Positions 35,653 to 44,388 of a stretch of DNA of 64,000 nt are shown one piece after another (position 1 is the stretch's first letter; each line of letters begins with the position of its first letter). Source of the DNA: Paracoccaceae bacterium (GTDB lineage Bacteria > Pseudomonadota > Alphaproteobacteria > Rhodobacterales > Rhodobacteraceae); assembly GCA_022823605.1 (NCBI GenBank), contig JAJEHS010000007.1, positions 115,697 through 179,696 on the forward strand, given 5' to 3'. The translations under genes and the position numbers were made by a program. The notes beneath the pieces were generated by a model. The model worked only from the letters and a program-made list of their open reading frames with translations. It ran no database searches and was not told the origin of the DNA.

Positions 35653-36243
35653 GTGAACGAAAGAAACATCAAAATTGTAGAAACTGCTATTCGCCTGTTT
35701 GTACAATACAGCGTGGCCAAGACTTCGATGGCAGAAATTGCTGAGGAAGCTGGTGTGGCCAGGCAAACCGTATATAATTCCTTTGAGAGCAAGGAAGATC
35801 TGATATTTGCAGCATTGTTGCATTATGCGGATTATACCAAAAACAACATAGAACTGGATTGTAAAGGATTTACCGAACTTGGTCCACGATTGGATGTATT
35901 ATTCAAGCATATGGCAGTCGTTCCCTTTGAAGCCATGCAAAAATTTCCTCATGTGGATGAAATTATGGTTTTTGCAGAAAATTTATCAGAGGAAAGGAAA
36001 GCGATAATCAAGAATACCTACAAGGATGCAATCCGTCATGTTTTACTTCCTTTTGAATCTCAAATCAGGGATTTTAAAATAGAACCAGAGAGATTGTATG
36101 ACCTGATGAAGGCCATGCTAACCCAGATTAAGCGAGAGGCAAAAGATGTAGAAAACTTGCGGCAATTATTTGAACCAATTCGTTTATTACTAACCAATCT
36201 GCTAAACACTCCGATTCAAAATGAGACTCCCCATGAAAATTGA
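35653..36243 (+). CDS. TetR family transcriptional regulator
   Basis: 196 residues. Start GTG at 35653 without a visible Shine-Dalgarno sequence. N-terminal helix-turn-helix: 'TSMAEIAEEAGVARQTVYNSF' region at about residues 24-44, then 'ESKEDLIFAAL'. The C-terminal helical domain binds an unknown ligand. It is divergent from the molybdenum-hydroxylase genes and is their likely repressor. Confidence 0.9.
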   Translation: MNERNIKIVETAIRLFVQYSVAKTSMAEIAEEAGVARQTVYNSFESKEDLIFAALLHYADYTKNNIELDCKGFTELGPRLDVLFKHMAVVPFEAMQKFPHVDEIMVFAENLSEERKAIIKNTYKDAIRHVLLPFESQIRDFKIEPERLYDLMKAMLTQIKREAKDVENLRQLFEPIRLLLTNLLNTPIQNETPHEN

Positions 36244-36362
36244 TGATTCCTTTTTGAACCCTTCATAAGTAAGCCTTTGCCAATTTCCCCATTTGATTGG
36301 TTACCAATTGGTTTTGCAAATAATTAATGAATCCCCATATCAATTTTACAGAAGTTAATCCT

Positions 36363-37727
36363 ATGGTCATAAGCCTTGCAATTGTCGGACGGCCAAATGT
36401 TGGCAAGTCGACGCTTTTCAATCGCCTGGTGGGGAGGAGAACCGCGATCGTCAATAATTCTCCTGGGGTAACACGGGATTTCCAGGAGGGCAAATCAGTG
36501 GCACATGGAATGTCATTCAAGGTTATTGATACGGCTGGTTGGGATACCCGTCCCGAGAGTGAGCTGGATGAAAATATTTTTCGCATGACTCGCAAGGCCC
36601 TGGAAAATTCCACGGCCTTGTTGTTCACGGTTGATGCCCGGATTGGAATACTGCCTGTTGATCTTGAAATTTCCCAACGACTGCGCAGGCAAAATCTTCC
36701 TGTCATCTTGGTTGCAAACAAGTCTGAAGGCAGGATTCATGATTGCTTTGAAGCAGATGTTCACAGGTTGGGGTGGGGAGAACCGGTTTACATTTCAGCC
36801 GAACACGGGACCGGAATAAGCAATCTTATGGAACAAATCCAGCAAAGCATGTATTCCATCCCTCTGGAGGAAGAGGTGGCGGCCTTGCCCGAGGCCACTA
36901 GGGAAAAAGGTTGGGATGAAGAGGTATTGGATAATACTAAGCCTTTAAGGGTCGCGGTAATCGGAAGGCCCAATGCCGGTAAATCATCGCTGATCAATCA
37001 GATCGTTGGTGATGAAAGATTGCTCACGGGTACGACCCCGGGAATTACCAGGGATGCCATTTCCATCAGGACCAAATGGGAAGGTACGGAGGTCGAGATT
37101 TATGATACTGCAGGTATGCGACGAAAAAGCAGGGTCGTTGATGATATAGAAAAAGAATCCGTTTCTGAGGGGCTAAGGGCAATCAGGTTTTCCGAAATCG
37201 TCATCGTCCTCATCGATGCAACAAGCCCCCTCGATACCCAGGACCTTCGAATAGCCGACATGGCCGAAAGAGAGGGTAGGGGAGTGGTAGTTGCCATTAA
37301 CAAATGGGATCTGGTCAAGGACAAAGCAGCAAGGCAAAGGGAATTGCATCATAAAATTGAAACATCCCTACCCCAATTGAAGGGGATTAAGCTGGTTTGT
37401 GTTTCTGCCCTCTACAAACGGGGTTTGAAGTCATTATTACGAGAAGTCAGGAACATTCACGAGATTTGGAATCACAGGGTATCAACCGGAGAGTTGAACA
37501 AATGGCTGGAACACATGGTGTACAAACACCCACCTCCCGCTGTTGCAGGATTGAGGATAAAGCTTCGATTCATTTCTCAAATCAATAACCGACCGCCAAC
37601 TTTTGTCCTGAAATGTAGCAAGCCCAAGGCCCTGCCAACAAGTTACAAAAGGTATCTGATTAATGGCTTGCGAAACAGATTCAATCTGCGGGGAACTCCC
37701 ATCAGGCTGCTGCTAAGAAATCATTAG
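36363..37727 (+). CDS. der: Ribosome biogenesis GTPase Der
   Basis: About 454 residues from the ATG at 36363 (MVISLAIVGRPNVGKST); an upstream in-frame ATG at 36327 is possible. Two tandem GTPase domains: G1 loops GRPNVGKST and GRPNAGKSS, G3 DTAGWD and DTAGMR, G4 'VANKSE' and 'AINKWD'. A C-terminal KH-like domain follows. Der is essential for 50S subunit maturation. In the related gene order it normally follows bamB. Confidence 0.96.
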   Translation: MVISLAIVGRPNVGKSTLFNRLVGRRTAIVNNSPGVTRDFQEGKSVAHGMSFKVIDTAGWDTRPESELDENIFRMTRKALENSTALLFTVDARIGILPVDLEISQRLRRQNLPVILVANKSEGRIHDCFEADVHRLGWGEPVYISAEHGTGISNLMEQIQQSMYSIPLEEEVAALPEATREKGWDEEVLDNTKPLRVAVIGRPNAGKSSLINQIVGDERLLTGTTPGITRDAISIRTKWEGTEVEIYDTAGMRRKSRVVDDIEKESVSEGLRAIRFSEIVIVLIDATSPLDTQDLRIADMAEREGRGVVVAINKWDLVKDKAARQRELHHKIETSLPQLKGIKLVCVSALYKRGLKSLLREVRNIHEIWNHRVSTGELNKWLEHMVYKHPPPAVAGLRIKLRFISQINNRPPTFVLKCSKPKALPTSYKRYLINGLRNRFNLRGTPIRLLLRNH

Positions 37728-37739
37728 GGTAACACTCAT

Positions 37740-37754
37740 CCTGATCAAATCAGG
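37740..37754. terminator. Short hairpin between convergent der and SDR genes
   Basis: CCTGAT (37740-37745), loop CAA, ATCAGG (37749-37754). It spans the 22-base convergent gap and the end of the SDR gene. A weak candidate shared terminator. Confidence 0.3.
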
Positions 37755-38412
37755 TATATATTGTATCAATCAATTTTCTTGCTTCATCATCAGGTGTTGA
37801 TATGTCGGTTTCCCTGATCCCGGGAAAAAAGGTCAGTGTGGTCTTGGTATACATTTCTGAAGGAGTATGGATTATCACCTCAGGGCCCAGATTGGTAGTT
37901 TCCATACTCCACGCTCTGGCCAATTCGATTTGTGCCCGCTTGGTGCTGCCGTAAATTCCCATGAACTTTTTACTCAATCTTGGGTCGTCGAGGAAGACAG
38001 CCTGACCGGTTTTCTTGAGCAATGGATGAATGCAATTAATGAGATGACTGGTTGCCAGTATGTTCACTGCAACAGATCGTTTAAGGGTTTTTTGCTCAAT
38101 TTGATGGGTAAGATTTAGAGGTGCCGGATTGATGGCGGTATGAATCCACAAATCAATTTGGCCGAATTTCGAGCATATGTTTTGACAGACAGCCTGTACT
38201 TCACTGTTATTGGTTATATCCAATACGCAAAGGAAAGAATGACCTCCCCTTTCCCTAATCCTGTCATCCAGTTCTTCCAAGCCACCAACTGTTCTTGCAA
38301 CCGTGATAATGGTGTAGCCTTTTTCGGCAAGCAATAACGATATTGATGCACCAAGGCCTCTTGAAGCGCCGGAGACCAATGCAATTCCTGCTTCCCCCAC
38401 TTGGGTTATCAT
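37750..38412 (-). CDS. Atypical SDR family protein
   Basis: 220 residues. The cofactor loop GASRGLGAS and the YxxxK pair (YGSTK) are present. The NNAG segment reads 'IHTAINPAPL', and the position before the Tyr where the catalytic Ser is expected reads 'AVFLDDPRLSKKF'. It may be a weak or altered enzyme. Genes of this type stand near cvpA and purF in related alphaproteobacteria; here it directly follows cvpA on the minus strand. Substrate unknown. Confidence 0.8.
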   Translation of the reverse strand: MITQVGEAGIALVSGASRGLGASISLLLAEKGYTIITVARTVGGLEELDDRIRERGGHSFLCVLDITNNSEVQAVCQNICSKFGQIDLWIHTAINPAPLNLTHQIEQKTLKRSVAVNILATSHLINCIHPLLKKTGQAVFLDDPRLSKKFMGIYGSTKRAQIELARAWSMETTNLGPEVIIHTPSEMYTKTTLTFFPGIRETDISTPDDEARKLIDTIYT

Positions 38413-38454
38413 TGGTCGAGTTCCCGGGTTGTAGGATTATGTATGAAGGGAAAA

Positions 38455-39084
38455 TTATTCCTGGGGCAATTCATCGGAAGTTAAATCATCAGTGGGCAAT
38501 TCACTGGTGCTATCTACAGCCATCTCAATGACATTACAAGATGCCATGAGGTTTTGGTAAACATAGGTAACCCAATCCGGTGTTTCACTTGGAATACTTT
38601 CTTTCATCAGGTTTTTGGAATATTGAAAAATCTCCGCCGAGTTGGATTGGGTGATCGCATCGAACATTCCACCGGTAGGTAATGCCGTGTCAACAACCAG
38701 GAGGATAATGGTAAGAATAAATCCTCCACGCAAGACACCAAACAATAGTCCAAGTGTTCTGTTGAATATGTTGATACCTGGTAGTTTGGTTATCGTAAGT
38801 ACCACGCTGGTGATGACTGTAGAAGCAATCAATGCCAGGGCAAAAGTTACTGCAAAAGCTCCAAGAATACCCAGTTCACAACTGTGCTGGATGATATTCC
38901 CAAGATACGGTATTGAATTCATAAGGGGAGCAAATAGGGGAGCAGCTAGGTAGGCAAACAGTGCTGAAACAACCCACCCGAGGATTGACATTACCTCTCT
39001 TGCTAATCCTCTTGAATAGGCAAATGCACCTGAGACAAGTACCAGTACCAATGCGAATATATCAAAATAATTTAAACCACTCAT
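38455..39084 (-). CDS. cvpA: CvpA family membrane protein
   Basis: 209 residues with four membrane helices in the first ~150 residues. The start 'YFDIFALVLVLVSGAFAYSRGLAREVMSI' region (residues 5-33) is characteristic: the 'RGxxRE' turn follows the first helix. A charged C-terminal tail ends in a run of Asp/Glu/Ser/Thr. CvpA proteins are linked to colicin V production and envelope stress tolerance. purF, the usual neighbour, is not next to it here. Confidence 0.88.
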   Translation of the reverse strand: MSGLNYFDIFALVLVLVSGAFAYSRGLAREVMSILGWVVSALFAYLAAPLFAPLMNSIPYLGNIIQHSCELGILGAFAVTFALALIASTVITSVVLTITKLPGINIFNRTLGLLFGVLRGGFILTIILLVVDTALPTGGMFDAITQSNSAEIFQYSKNLMKESIPSETPDWVTYVYQNLMASCNVIEMAVDSTSELPTDDLTSDELPQE

Positions 39085-39336
39085 GCAGTTAACTAGGGGT
39101 TACGTCAAATCTTTTGGAAAAATATACTGCTTAATCTACTCGAATTAGTTTGTCACAACATACCATAATATAATATATGTTGAAACAAAAAATGTTCCTC
39201 ATCCGATTTAAACCTATTTGACCTACTTGAAAGATGTAAATAAACCAGACAGGAAAAAATTTACATTGTTAGACTGAAATTATTGATAGTCTGGATTCAT
39301 ATCAAGAAGGTCAAACAAAAGGAGTGGAACTGCGTT

Positions 39337-39753
39337 ATGAAGAAGACTTTACTTTTCTTGATTACCGCTATTGTTTTTCATATAGTCCAGGGATTGTCGA
39401 CAAATGCTGAAGGAGATTCCGAAAGGGGGGAAAGGGCTTTCGGACAATGCAAGGCTTGTCACTCTGTTGTGGCGGGAGAATCCAAAAGAACGGGGCCAAA
39501 TTTGTTTGGCGTTTTGGGGCGTAAAGCCGGTAGCGCAGATTTCAACTATTCCGACATCATGATTGCAGCGGGAGAAGCAGGATTAATTTGGTCAAGCGGG
39601 AATTTGGATGCCTTTCTTTCGGACCCGAGGAAATTCCTGGCCGAGTACATGGATGTTGGCGCAAGCCAGGCCAGGACCAAGAAAACCATCAAGGTGGGAC
39701 AAGGTTCCCGACGTGAGGATTTGATTGCATATTTGGGCACATTGAAGCAATAA
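39337..39753 (+). CDS. Class I cytochrome c, periplasmic
   Basis: About 138 residues from the ATG at 39337. A signal peptide covers residues 1-24 (MKKTLLFLIT core, cleavage near TNA|EG). The haem attachment motif CKACH is at residues 38-42, followed by 'GPNLFGVLGRKAG'. The C-terminal 'FLSDPRKFLAEYMDVG' likely gives the Met ligand, and the last helix is 'REDLIAYLGTL'. It is similar to cytochrome c2/c550 electron carriers. The ribosome binding site GGAG is rather far upstream (about 12 bases), so the start is slightly uncertain. The window also encodes the ccm maturation genes. Confidence 0.88.
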   Translation: MKKTLLFLITAIVFHIVQGLSTNAEGDSERGERAFGQCKACHSVVAGESKRTGPNLFGVLGRKAGSADFNYSDIMIAAGEAGLIWSSGNLDAFLSDPRKFLAEYMDVGASQARTKKTIKVGQGSRREDLIAYLGTLKQ

Positions 39754-39904
39754 ATCTTGGCTCTTCCCAGAATAAGACAGGGCAAATCCATTCATGGAAT
39801 AGGATAGTACCCAAAGTGTTTTGATGAGCACTGGTCCAGGCGCGATAATTTCCCCCACCCAATCTCAATAAGCTGGACAAGGATACAAACGAATTAAGGA
39901 CGCC

Positions 39905-42394
39905 ATGAAGATTTTTTCTAGATTGTTGTTTTCTTTCCTTCTCATTGTCCTGGCTGGAAGTGCGGCCTGGACTGGTCCACTTGCACCGGAATTTCGTGTC
40001 ATTACTTCAAGGGATCGTGACTTTATTGAAAGATCGGGGGCCGCGACACTTGAGGAACTGCTTGATACCGGTATCGTCCGTTACTTCTATGCCGGAGGGC
40101 AAACCTTGCTGATCCTTGTTGATGGCAGACCATACGCCACGAGCACCAGCGACCTTGATACCTTGCCTCTTTCGGCAATCGAGCGTATTGAGGTTTTAAG
40201 TGGGGAAACCCTTGGCCAATATGGTGGTGTTGCAATTAATGGTGCAATCAATGTGATAATGCGTAAGGATTTTGATGGAGTTGAGACGAGAACACTTGCG
40301 AGGGTACCAAGCGAAGATGGTGGTGAAGGTTGGCAAGGCAGTGTTTTCTGGGGAGGTAAAATTAATGATAGTGGGGGACATATGTCCATAGGTGTTGATG
40401 TCCTGAGACGTGAACCAATTCCTTCACGGAGCCGGGAATTCAGTCGTTCGGTCTGGAAGGAGGGTGGTACATTCAGCGAAGCAAAGAATGTCAGTATAGG
40501 TGGTAATACTCTTTACCTTTTTGATGTTCAAGCGGGTAGGTACAGAACAGCATCATTGGGAGACTGTGAAACTGAAAAAGGATACACTGGCCCTCTCGAA
40601 AGAGCATTGGCATTTGCCCCTCCAGGTGACAAGGGGTGTGGATTTGCTTATGGCAACATTGCCTGGAATACCTCGGCATTCGAACAACGAACAGCGATCA
40701 TCAATCTGGACCAGCCGCTAGAGAGCGGACAAAATTTTCACCTTTTTGCAAACCTCGGACAAGGCAAATCATCATTCAGATATGCACCCTCCATTGGAAT
40801 CTTCATGATCAATGATCCCAATGATCCTAACCTTACTATTCCTCTATCACTTCAAAATGATATAGTAGACACAAATGATTATGTTGCCATTGCACATCGG
40901 TTCCTGGGTCATGGTAATCGTGATTGGCATACAAACTACAATGAATACGACATCTCGCTAGGCATTGATGGACAGTTGACAAATAATATCGATTACAAGA
41001 CATCAATTAGTACCTACAATCTGGATGGCTCACGTATCGGAAATACTTTTGTCCATCTCGAAAAAATTCAGAAAGAGATTACTGATGGAAATTACGATTT
41101 AATTAATCCGACCTCTCCGAATAATCGGGCAGCCATAGAACGTACCAGCCTGCAGGAAGAGATTGATTTCGGTCAGGAATACTTTGAGGCCCGGGTAGCA
41201 CTTGAGGGGCAGACATTTGCCATTGCCGATCGCCCGGTATCTTGGACTGCTGGACTTGATGCTAGTATAATCGAAGCCCATTCCATCCTGCGGTTTGTAG
41301 ATAACCAGAATGAAGAATACGACGTAACTGAAGTACTCGGTTCAGGAGGAGTCAGTTATCAGGGAGAGCGTAAGACCATTGGTGCTTTTGGCGACATGGT
41401 ATTGCCCGTGACAAAGGATACTGATTTCAGGGTGGCGGCTCGCGGTGACAACTATGACGATTTGGGGCAACTCAGTACCTATCATCTTTCAACCGAGCAT
41501 CGACCAAACAATGTTCTGACATTGCGTGGTTCTTGGGGCAATGGTGAAACTGCTCCCACAATGCGGAGTCTACATAGCACAGCGGCACAGGACCATCCCT
41601 ATGTCCGTTGTGTTCCCAATATTGACCCGGATGATCAGGATGAACAATTACCACGTACATGTACAAATCAATTTGGTAGGCAGGTTACAAGAGAGTACGT
41701 AGGTAACCCCAAACTTGACCCGGCTAAAGTCGAGCGAGTGGCGATTGGTACTGGATTCAATTGGCAATCATTCTATCTGGATGTTGAATGGTATCGTTTG
41801 AAACGTATGGGGTTGCCAGGGCTTCGCAACGCGAGTTGGGCAATACTCAATCTGAAGCAATGTGAAGAAAGTGAAAAAACCAAATGCATTGAATCCGCTG
41901 CTGGTGGAGACATCACGATCTACGACAGCTTTGAAAACATTATTGACACAAAGATTTCGGGTATTACAACTCGGTACAGAAAAAGCTATAAAACGCATTG
42001 GGGAAAGATTGTTTTGAGCGGTGCATGGAGACGTGTCAACAATGCTAACCGTATAGTGGAAGGTAACACGGGACGGTATGCAACTTCCAAGAATATAGTG
42101 CGTAGCCGGTTTGAGGCAATACGAGGTGATGTAACAGCAACCTGGACAGTGAATTACCGCGAAGGTTTCCGAAACCAATCGGATACAGGCAACTTTGATG
42201 ACTGGCTAGGTCATGATTTCTATGTGGACTGGAAAAACCCGTGGGGTATAGATAAAGGTCGTATAACTGCAGGCGTTTTCAATCTTACCAATGCCAGTCT
42301 CTCCGTCGATACAGCAGATCCGAACAGTGTTGACGGACCGGAGGCTGCTGGCTGGGGTCGTACATTTTTCCTGACTTTTAACAGAAGTTTCTGA
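39905..42394 (+). CDS. TonB-dependent outer membrane receptor
   Basis: 829 residues. Signal peptide about residues 1-23. A short plug domain carries 'LLILVDGRPYATSTSDLDTLPLSAIERIEVL' (key parts VDGRP, IERIEVL) and 'GQYGGVAINGAINVIMRK'. A long beta-barrel follows, ending in phenylalanine (FFLTFNRSF) as outer-membrane barrels do. The usual N-terminal TonB box and start of the plug are short or absent. Two Cys pairs in the barrel loops could form disulfides. No transporter or sigma/anti-sigma genes are next to it, so the ligand (iron chelate, vitamin or other) cannot be named. Confidence 0.88.
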   Translation: MKIFSRLLFSFLLIVLAGSAAWTGPLAPEFRVITSRDRDFIERSGAATLEELLDTGIVRYFYAGGQTLLILVDGRPYATSTSDLDTLPLSAIERIEVLSGETLGQYGGVAINGAINVIMRKDFDGVETRTLARVPSEDGGEGWQGSVFWGGKINDSGGHMSIGVDVLRREPIPSRSREFSRSVWKEGGTFSEAKNVSIGGNTLYLFDVQAGRYRTASLGDCETEKGYTGPLERALAFAPPGDKGCGFAYGNIAWNTSAFEQRTAIINLDQPLESGQNFHLFANLGQGKSSFRYAPSIGIFMINDPNDPNLTIPLSLQNDIVDTNDYVAIAHRFLGHGNRDWHTNYNEYDISLGIDGQLTNNIDYKTSISTYNLDGSRIGNTFVHLEKIQKEITDGNYDLINPTSPNNRAAIERTSLQEEIDFGQEYFEARVALEGQTFAIADRPVSWTAGLDASIIEAHSILRFVDNQNEEYDVTEVLGSGGVSYQGERKTIGAFGDMVLPVTKDTDFRVAARGDNYDDLGQLSTYHLSTEHRPNNVLTLRGSWGNGETAPTMRSLHSTAAQDHPYVRCVPNIDPDDQDEQLPRTCTNQFGRQVTREYVGNPKLDPAKVERVAIGTGFNWQSFYLDVEWYRLKRMGLPGLRNASWAILNLKQCEESEKTKCIESAAGGDITIYDSFENIIDTKISGITTRYRKSYKTHWGKIVLSGAWRRVNNANRIVEGNTGRYATSKNIVRSRFEAIRGDVTATWTVNYREGFRNQSDTGNFDDWLGHDFYVDWKNPWGIDKGRITAGVFNLTNASLSVDTADPNSVDGPEAAGWGRTFFLTFNRSF

Positions 42395-42806
42395 TTAATG
42401 GCTGAAGGTAATATATTTTTGGGTCTTCTTTTGTTTTGGTGGGCAATATCTGTTTAAAATGTAGTGTTCATGTTGAACTGCAAGGGCATTTTTATCACAA
42501 ACCATCTTCAGCTACCGGGAAAGGAATAAAGACCAAAAGATGTTTATCGGGTACAGAACTGGCACTTTTCAGGAACAATCTGAAACCATTGCATCCCTGA
42601 CAGGTTGTGAACCAAGAGTTTATCCCCGTGGGGAAGGGATACACATTGACCAGAATGGCAGCAAACCACTGACATGACAGGAATTGGGGCAGGATTTATA
42701 TCCTGAGGGATTCAATTGGTAAATTACCCACCAAAAAGGACGAAGAGCTTTTTATTTTAATCGCCGATCAAGGAATTCCCCTCCTATCCAAGGGTATGGG
42801 ATGTTT
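42395..42806. other. Intergenic region between the TonB receptor and mlaF, with a possible gene remnant
   Basis: 412 bases between convergent genes. An ATG at 42540 opens a 45-codon frame to a TGA at 42675. The same frame continues to a TAA at 42720 with plausible protein-like content ('GYRTGTFQEQSETIASL', 'YPRGEGIHIDQNG', then 'LYPEGFNW'). It may be a decayed gene end with a nonsense codon. I do not recognise the family. Nothing else was seen. Confidence 0.35.
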
Positions 42807-43559
42807 TCAACTTTCTACTTCGGTCGTATCGGGTAGACCCTTAACAAAGTGATAAATTGTCCCCTCACTTATATTTTGAAATTCTGTTTCCGTACCAGAC
42901 CAGGCGATATAACCACCTTTCAAGAAATGCACCTTGTCTGCAATCTGCTTGACACAAGTCATGTCGTGTGAGACCGTTAATGCCGTTGCCGAATTCTCAT
43001 CAACAATTTCCCTGATCAGGGCACTGATGTTTGCTGTCCGTATCGGATCCAATCCGGTTGTGGGTTCGTCAAAAAACAGGATTTTCGGACTGTCTGCAAT
43101 GGCCCTAGCCAAGCCAGCCCTTTTTTGCATGCCACCGGACAGTTCAGCTGGATACAGATCTGCAACTTCACTTCCCAGACCAACCCTTTCAAGTTTTTCC
43201 TCGGCAATTTTTCTGGCTTCCCCAACGCTGTATTTTTTTCTGTCTCTAAGGAGTTTGAAGGCGACATTCTTCCAGACGGGGAGTGAATCGAACAAAGCTC
43301 CCCCCTGAAACAACATTCCGATCTGCGACAGAAACCCTTCGAACGGTGGTTTTGATCGTTCGCCATTTATGAGAACATTGCCAGAATCAGGGTAATAAAG
43401 CCCCAAGATAATTTTCAGGGCTACGGATTTGCCTGTACCGGAACCTCCGATAAGCGCAACACTCTCACCTACATTGATTGTCAGGTCCAACTTCTTCAAA
43501 ACATGGTTTTCCCCAAATGATTTTGAAATTTCCTGTAGCTGAATTAAGGGCTTGGACAC
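42807..43559 (-). CDS. mlaF: Lipid-transport ABC ATPase, MlaF/Ttg2A family
   Basis: About 250 residues. Start taken as GTG at 43559 (VSKPLIQLQEIS), one base after the mlaE stop; a TTG at 43598 would overlap mlaE by 38 bases. Walker A is GGSGTGKS, the signature LSGGMQKRAGLARA and Walker B ILFFDEPTTGLD. It energises phospholipid movement between the membranes with MlaE. The substrate-binding MCE protein (MlaD) is not encoded alongside. Confidence 0.88.
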   Translation of the reverse strand: MSKPLIQLQEISKSFGENHVLKKLDLTINVGESVALIGGSGTGKSVALKIILGLYYPDSGNVLINGERSKPPFEGFLSQIGMLFQGGALFDSLPVWKNVAFKLLRDRKKYSVGEARKIAEEKLERVGLGSEVADLYPAELSGGMQKRAGLARAIADSPKILFFDEPTTGLDPIRTANISALIREIVDENSATALTVSHDMTCVKQIADKVHFLKGGYIAWSGTETEFQNISEGTIYHFVKGLPDTTEVES

Positions 43560-43560
43560 T

Positions 43561-44340
43561 TTAAAAGAATATTTCTGTAAGGATAAAATTGGAAGCAATG
43601 ATCAATATTGATGAAAGTGCTACCGACTGAGTGGTTGCCTTGCCTACTCCCCGAGCACCCATACCCGACCTGAAACCGCAATAACATCCTATGGTTGCAA
43701 CGATGAAACCGAATACGGCACCTTTGACCAAACCGGATACAACGTCTGCCGTTTCCAAAAACTGTACAGCCTGATTCAAATAGGTCTGGGAAGAAAAGCC
43801 CAATTTAAGGGTACCAACCAGAAAACCTCCCATTATACCCAATATATCACCAACACCTGTCAGGATTGGAAGAACGAGTGTGGCAGCAGCTACCCTTGGA
43901 ATGACCAGGTACTGCAGTGGATTGGTTGAAAGGGTAACAAGGGCATCAAGTTGATCCGAAACCTTCATCGTTCCTATTTCTGCTGCAATTGCAGAGCCGA
44001 CCCTACCAGCTATCATCAAGCCACATAGGACAGGTCCCAACTCTCTCACCATTCCAATCGAAACGATTGCCGGAACAGCCGATTCAGAGTTGAATCTGGA
44101 ACCTCCCGAATAGATTTGCAGGGCCAAGGCACCACCCGTGAACAGGGCAGTCAAACCTATGACCGGCAAACTGAAATAGCCAATAGAAACCACCGACCGC
44201 AGGAATTCCTTGAAATAAAAGGGACTTTTAAAAAGACTTCTGATGGTTGATATGATGAAAAAGGTAAGGTTACCTACCTCTTCAAAGATATGAAAGGTAC
44301 CTCGTCCTATGGCTGCCAAAAATGAAAAGACCAGTGACAT
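43561..44340 (-). CDS. mlaE: MlaE-type lipid ABC transporter permease
   Basis: 259 residues with about five membrane helices. Family blocks: '[20 protein letters not shown]' region, '[33 protein letters not shown]-like' block (here ELGPVL, then [16 protein letters not shown]) and '[19 protein letters not shown]' at the C-terminus. It is the inner-membrane part of the Mla phospholipid system. It lies between alr (48-base gap) and mlaF, a common alphaproteobacterial order. Confidence 0.92.
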   Translation of the reverse strand: [259 protein letters not shown]

Positions 44341-44388
44341 ATTCGGATTTAAGGCAAAATGACTGCTGAACGGGAATAAAAATTTTTA

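Noticed and set aside
36293..36312. ATTGGT/ACCAAT palindrome before der
   Set aside because: A 6-base dyad in A/T-rich DNA with no T run and no clear link to a gene end. Too weak to call.
36263..36721. 152-codon minus-strand frame opposite der
   Set aside because: Der on the plus strand is a certain gene with all GTPase motifs here; the opposite frame has no features.
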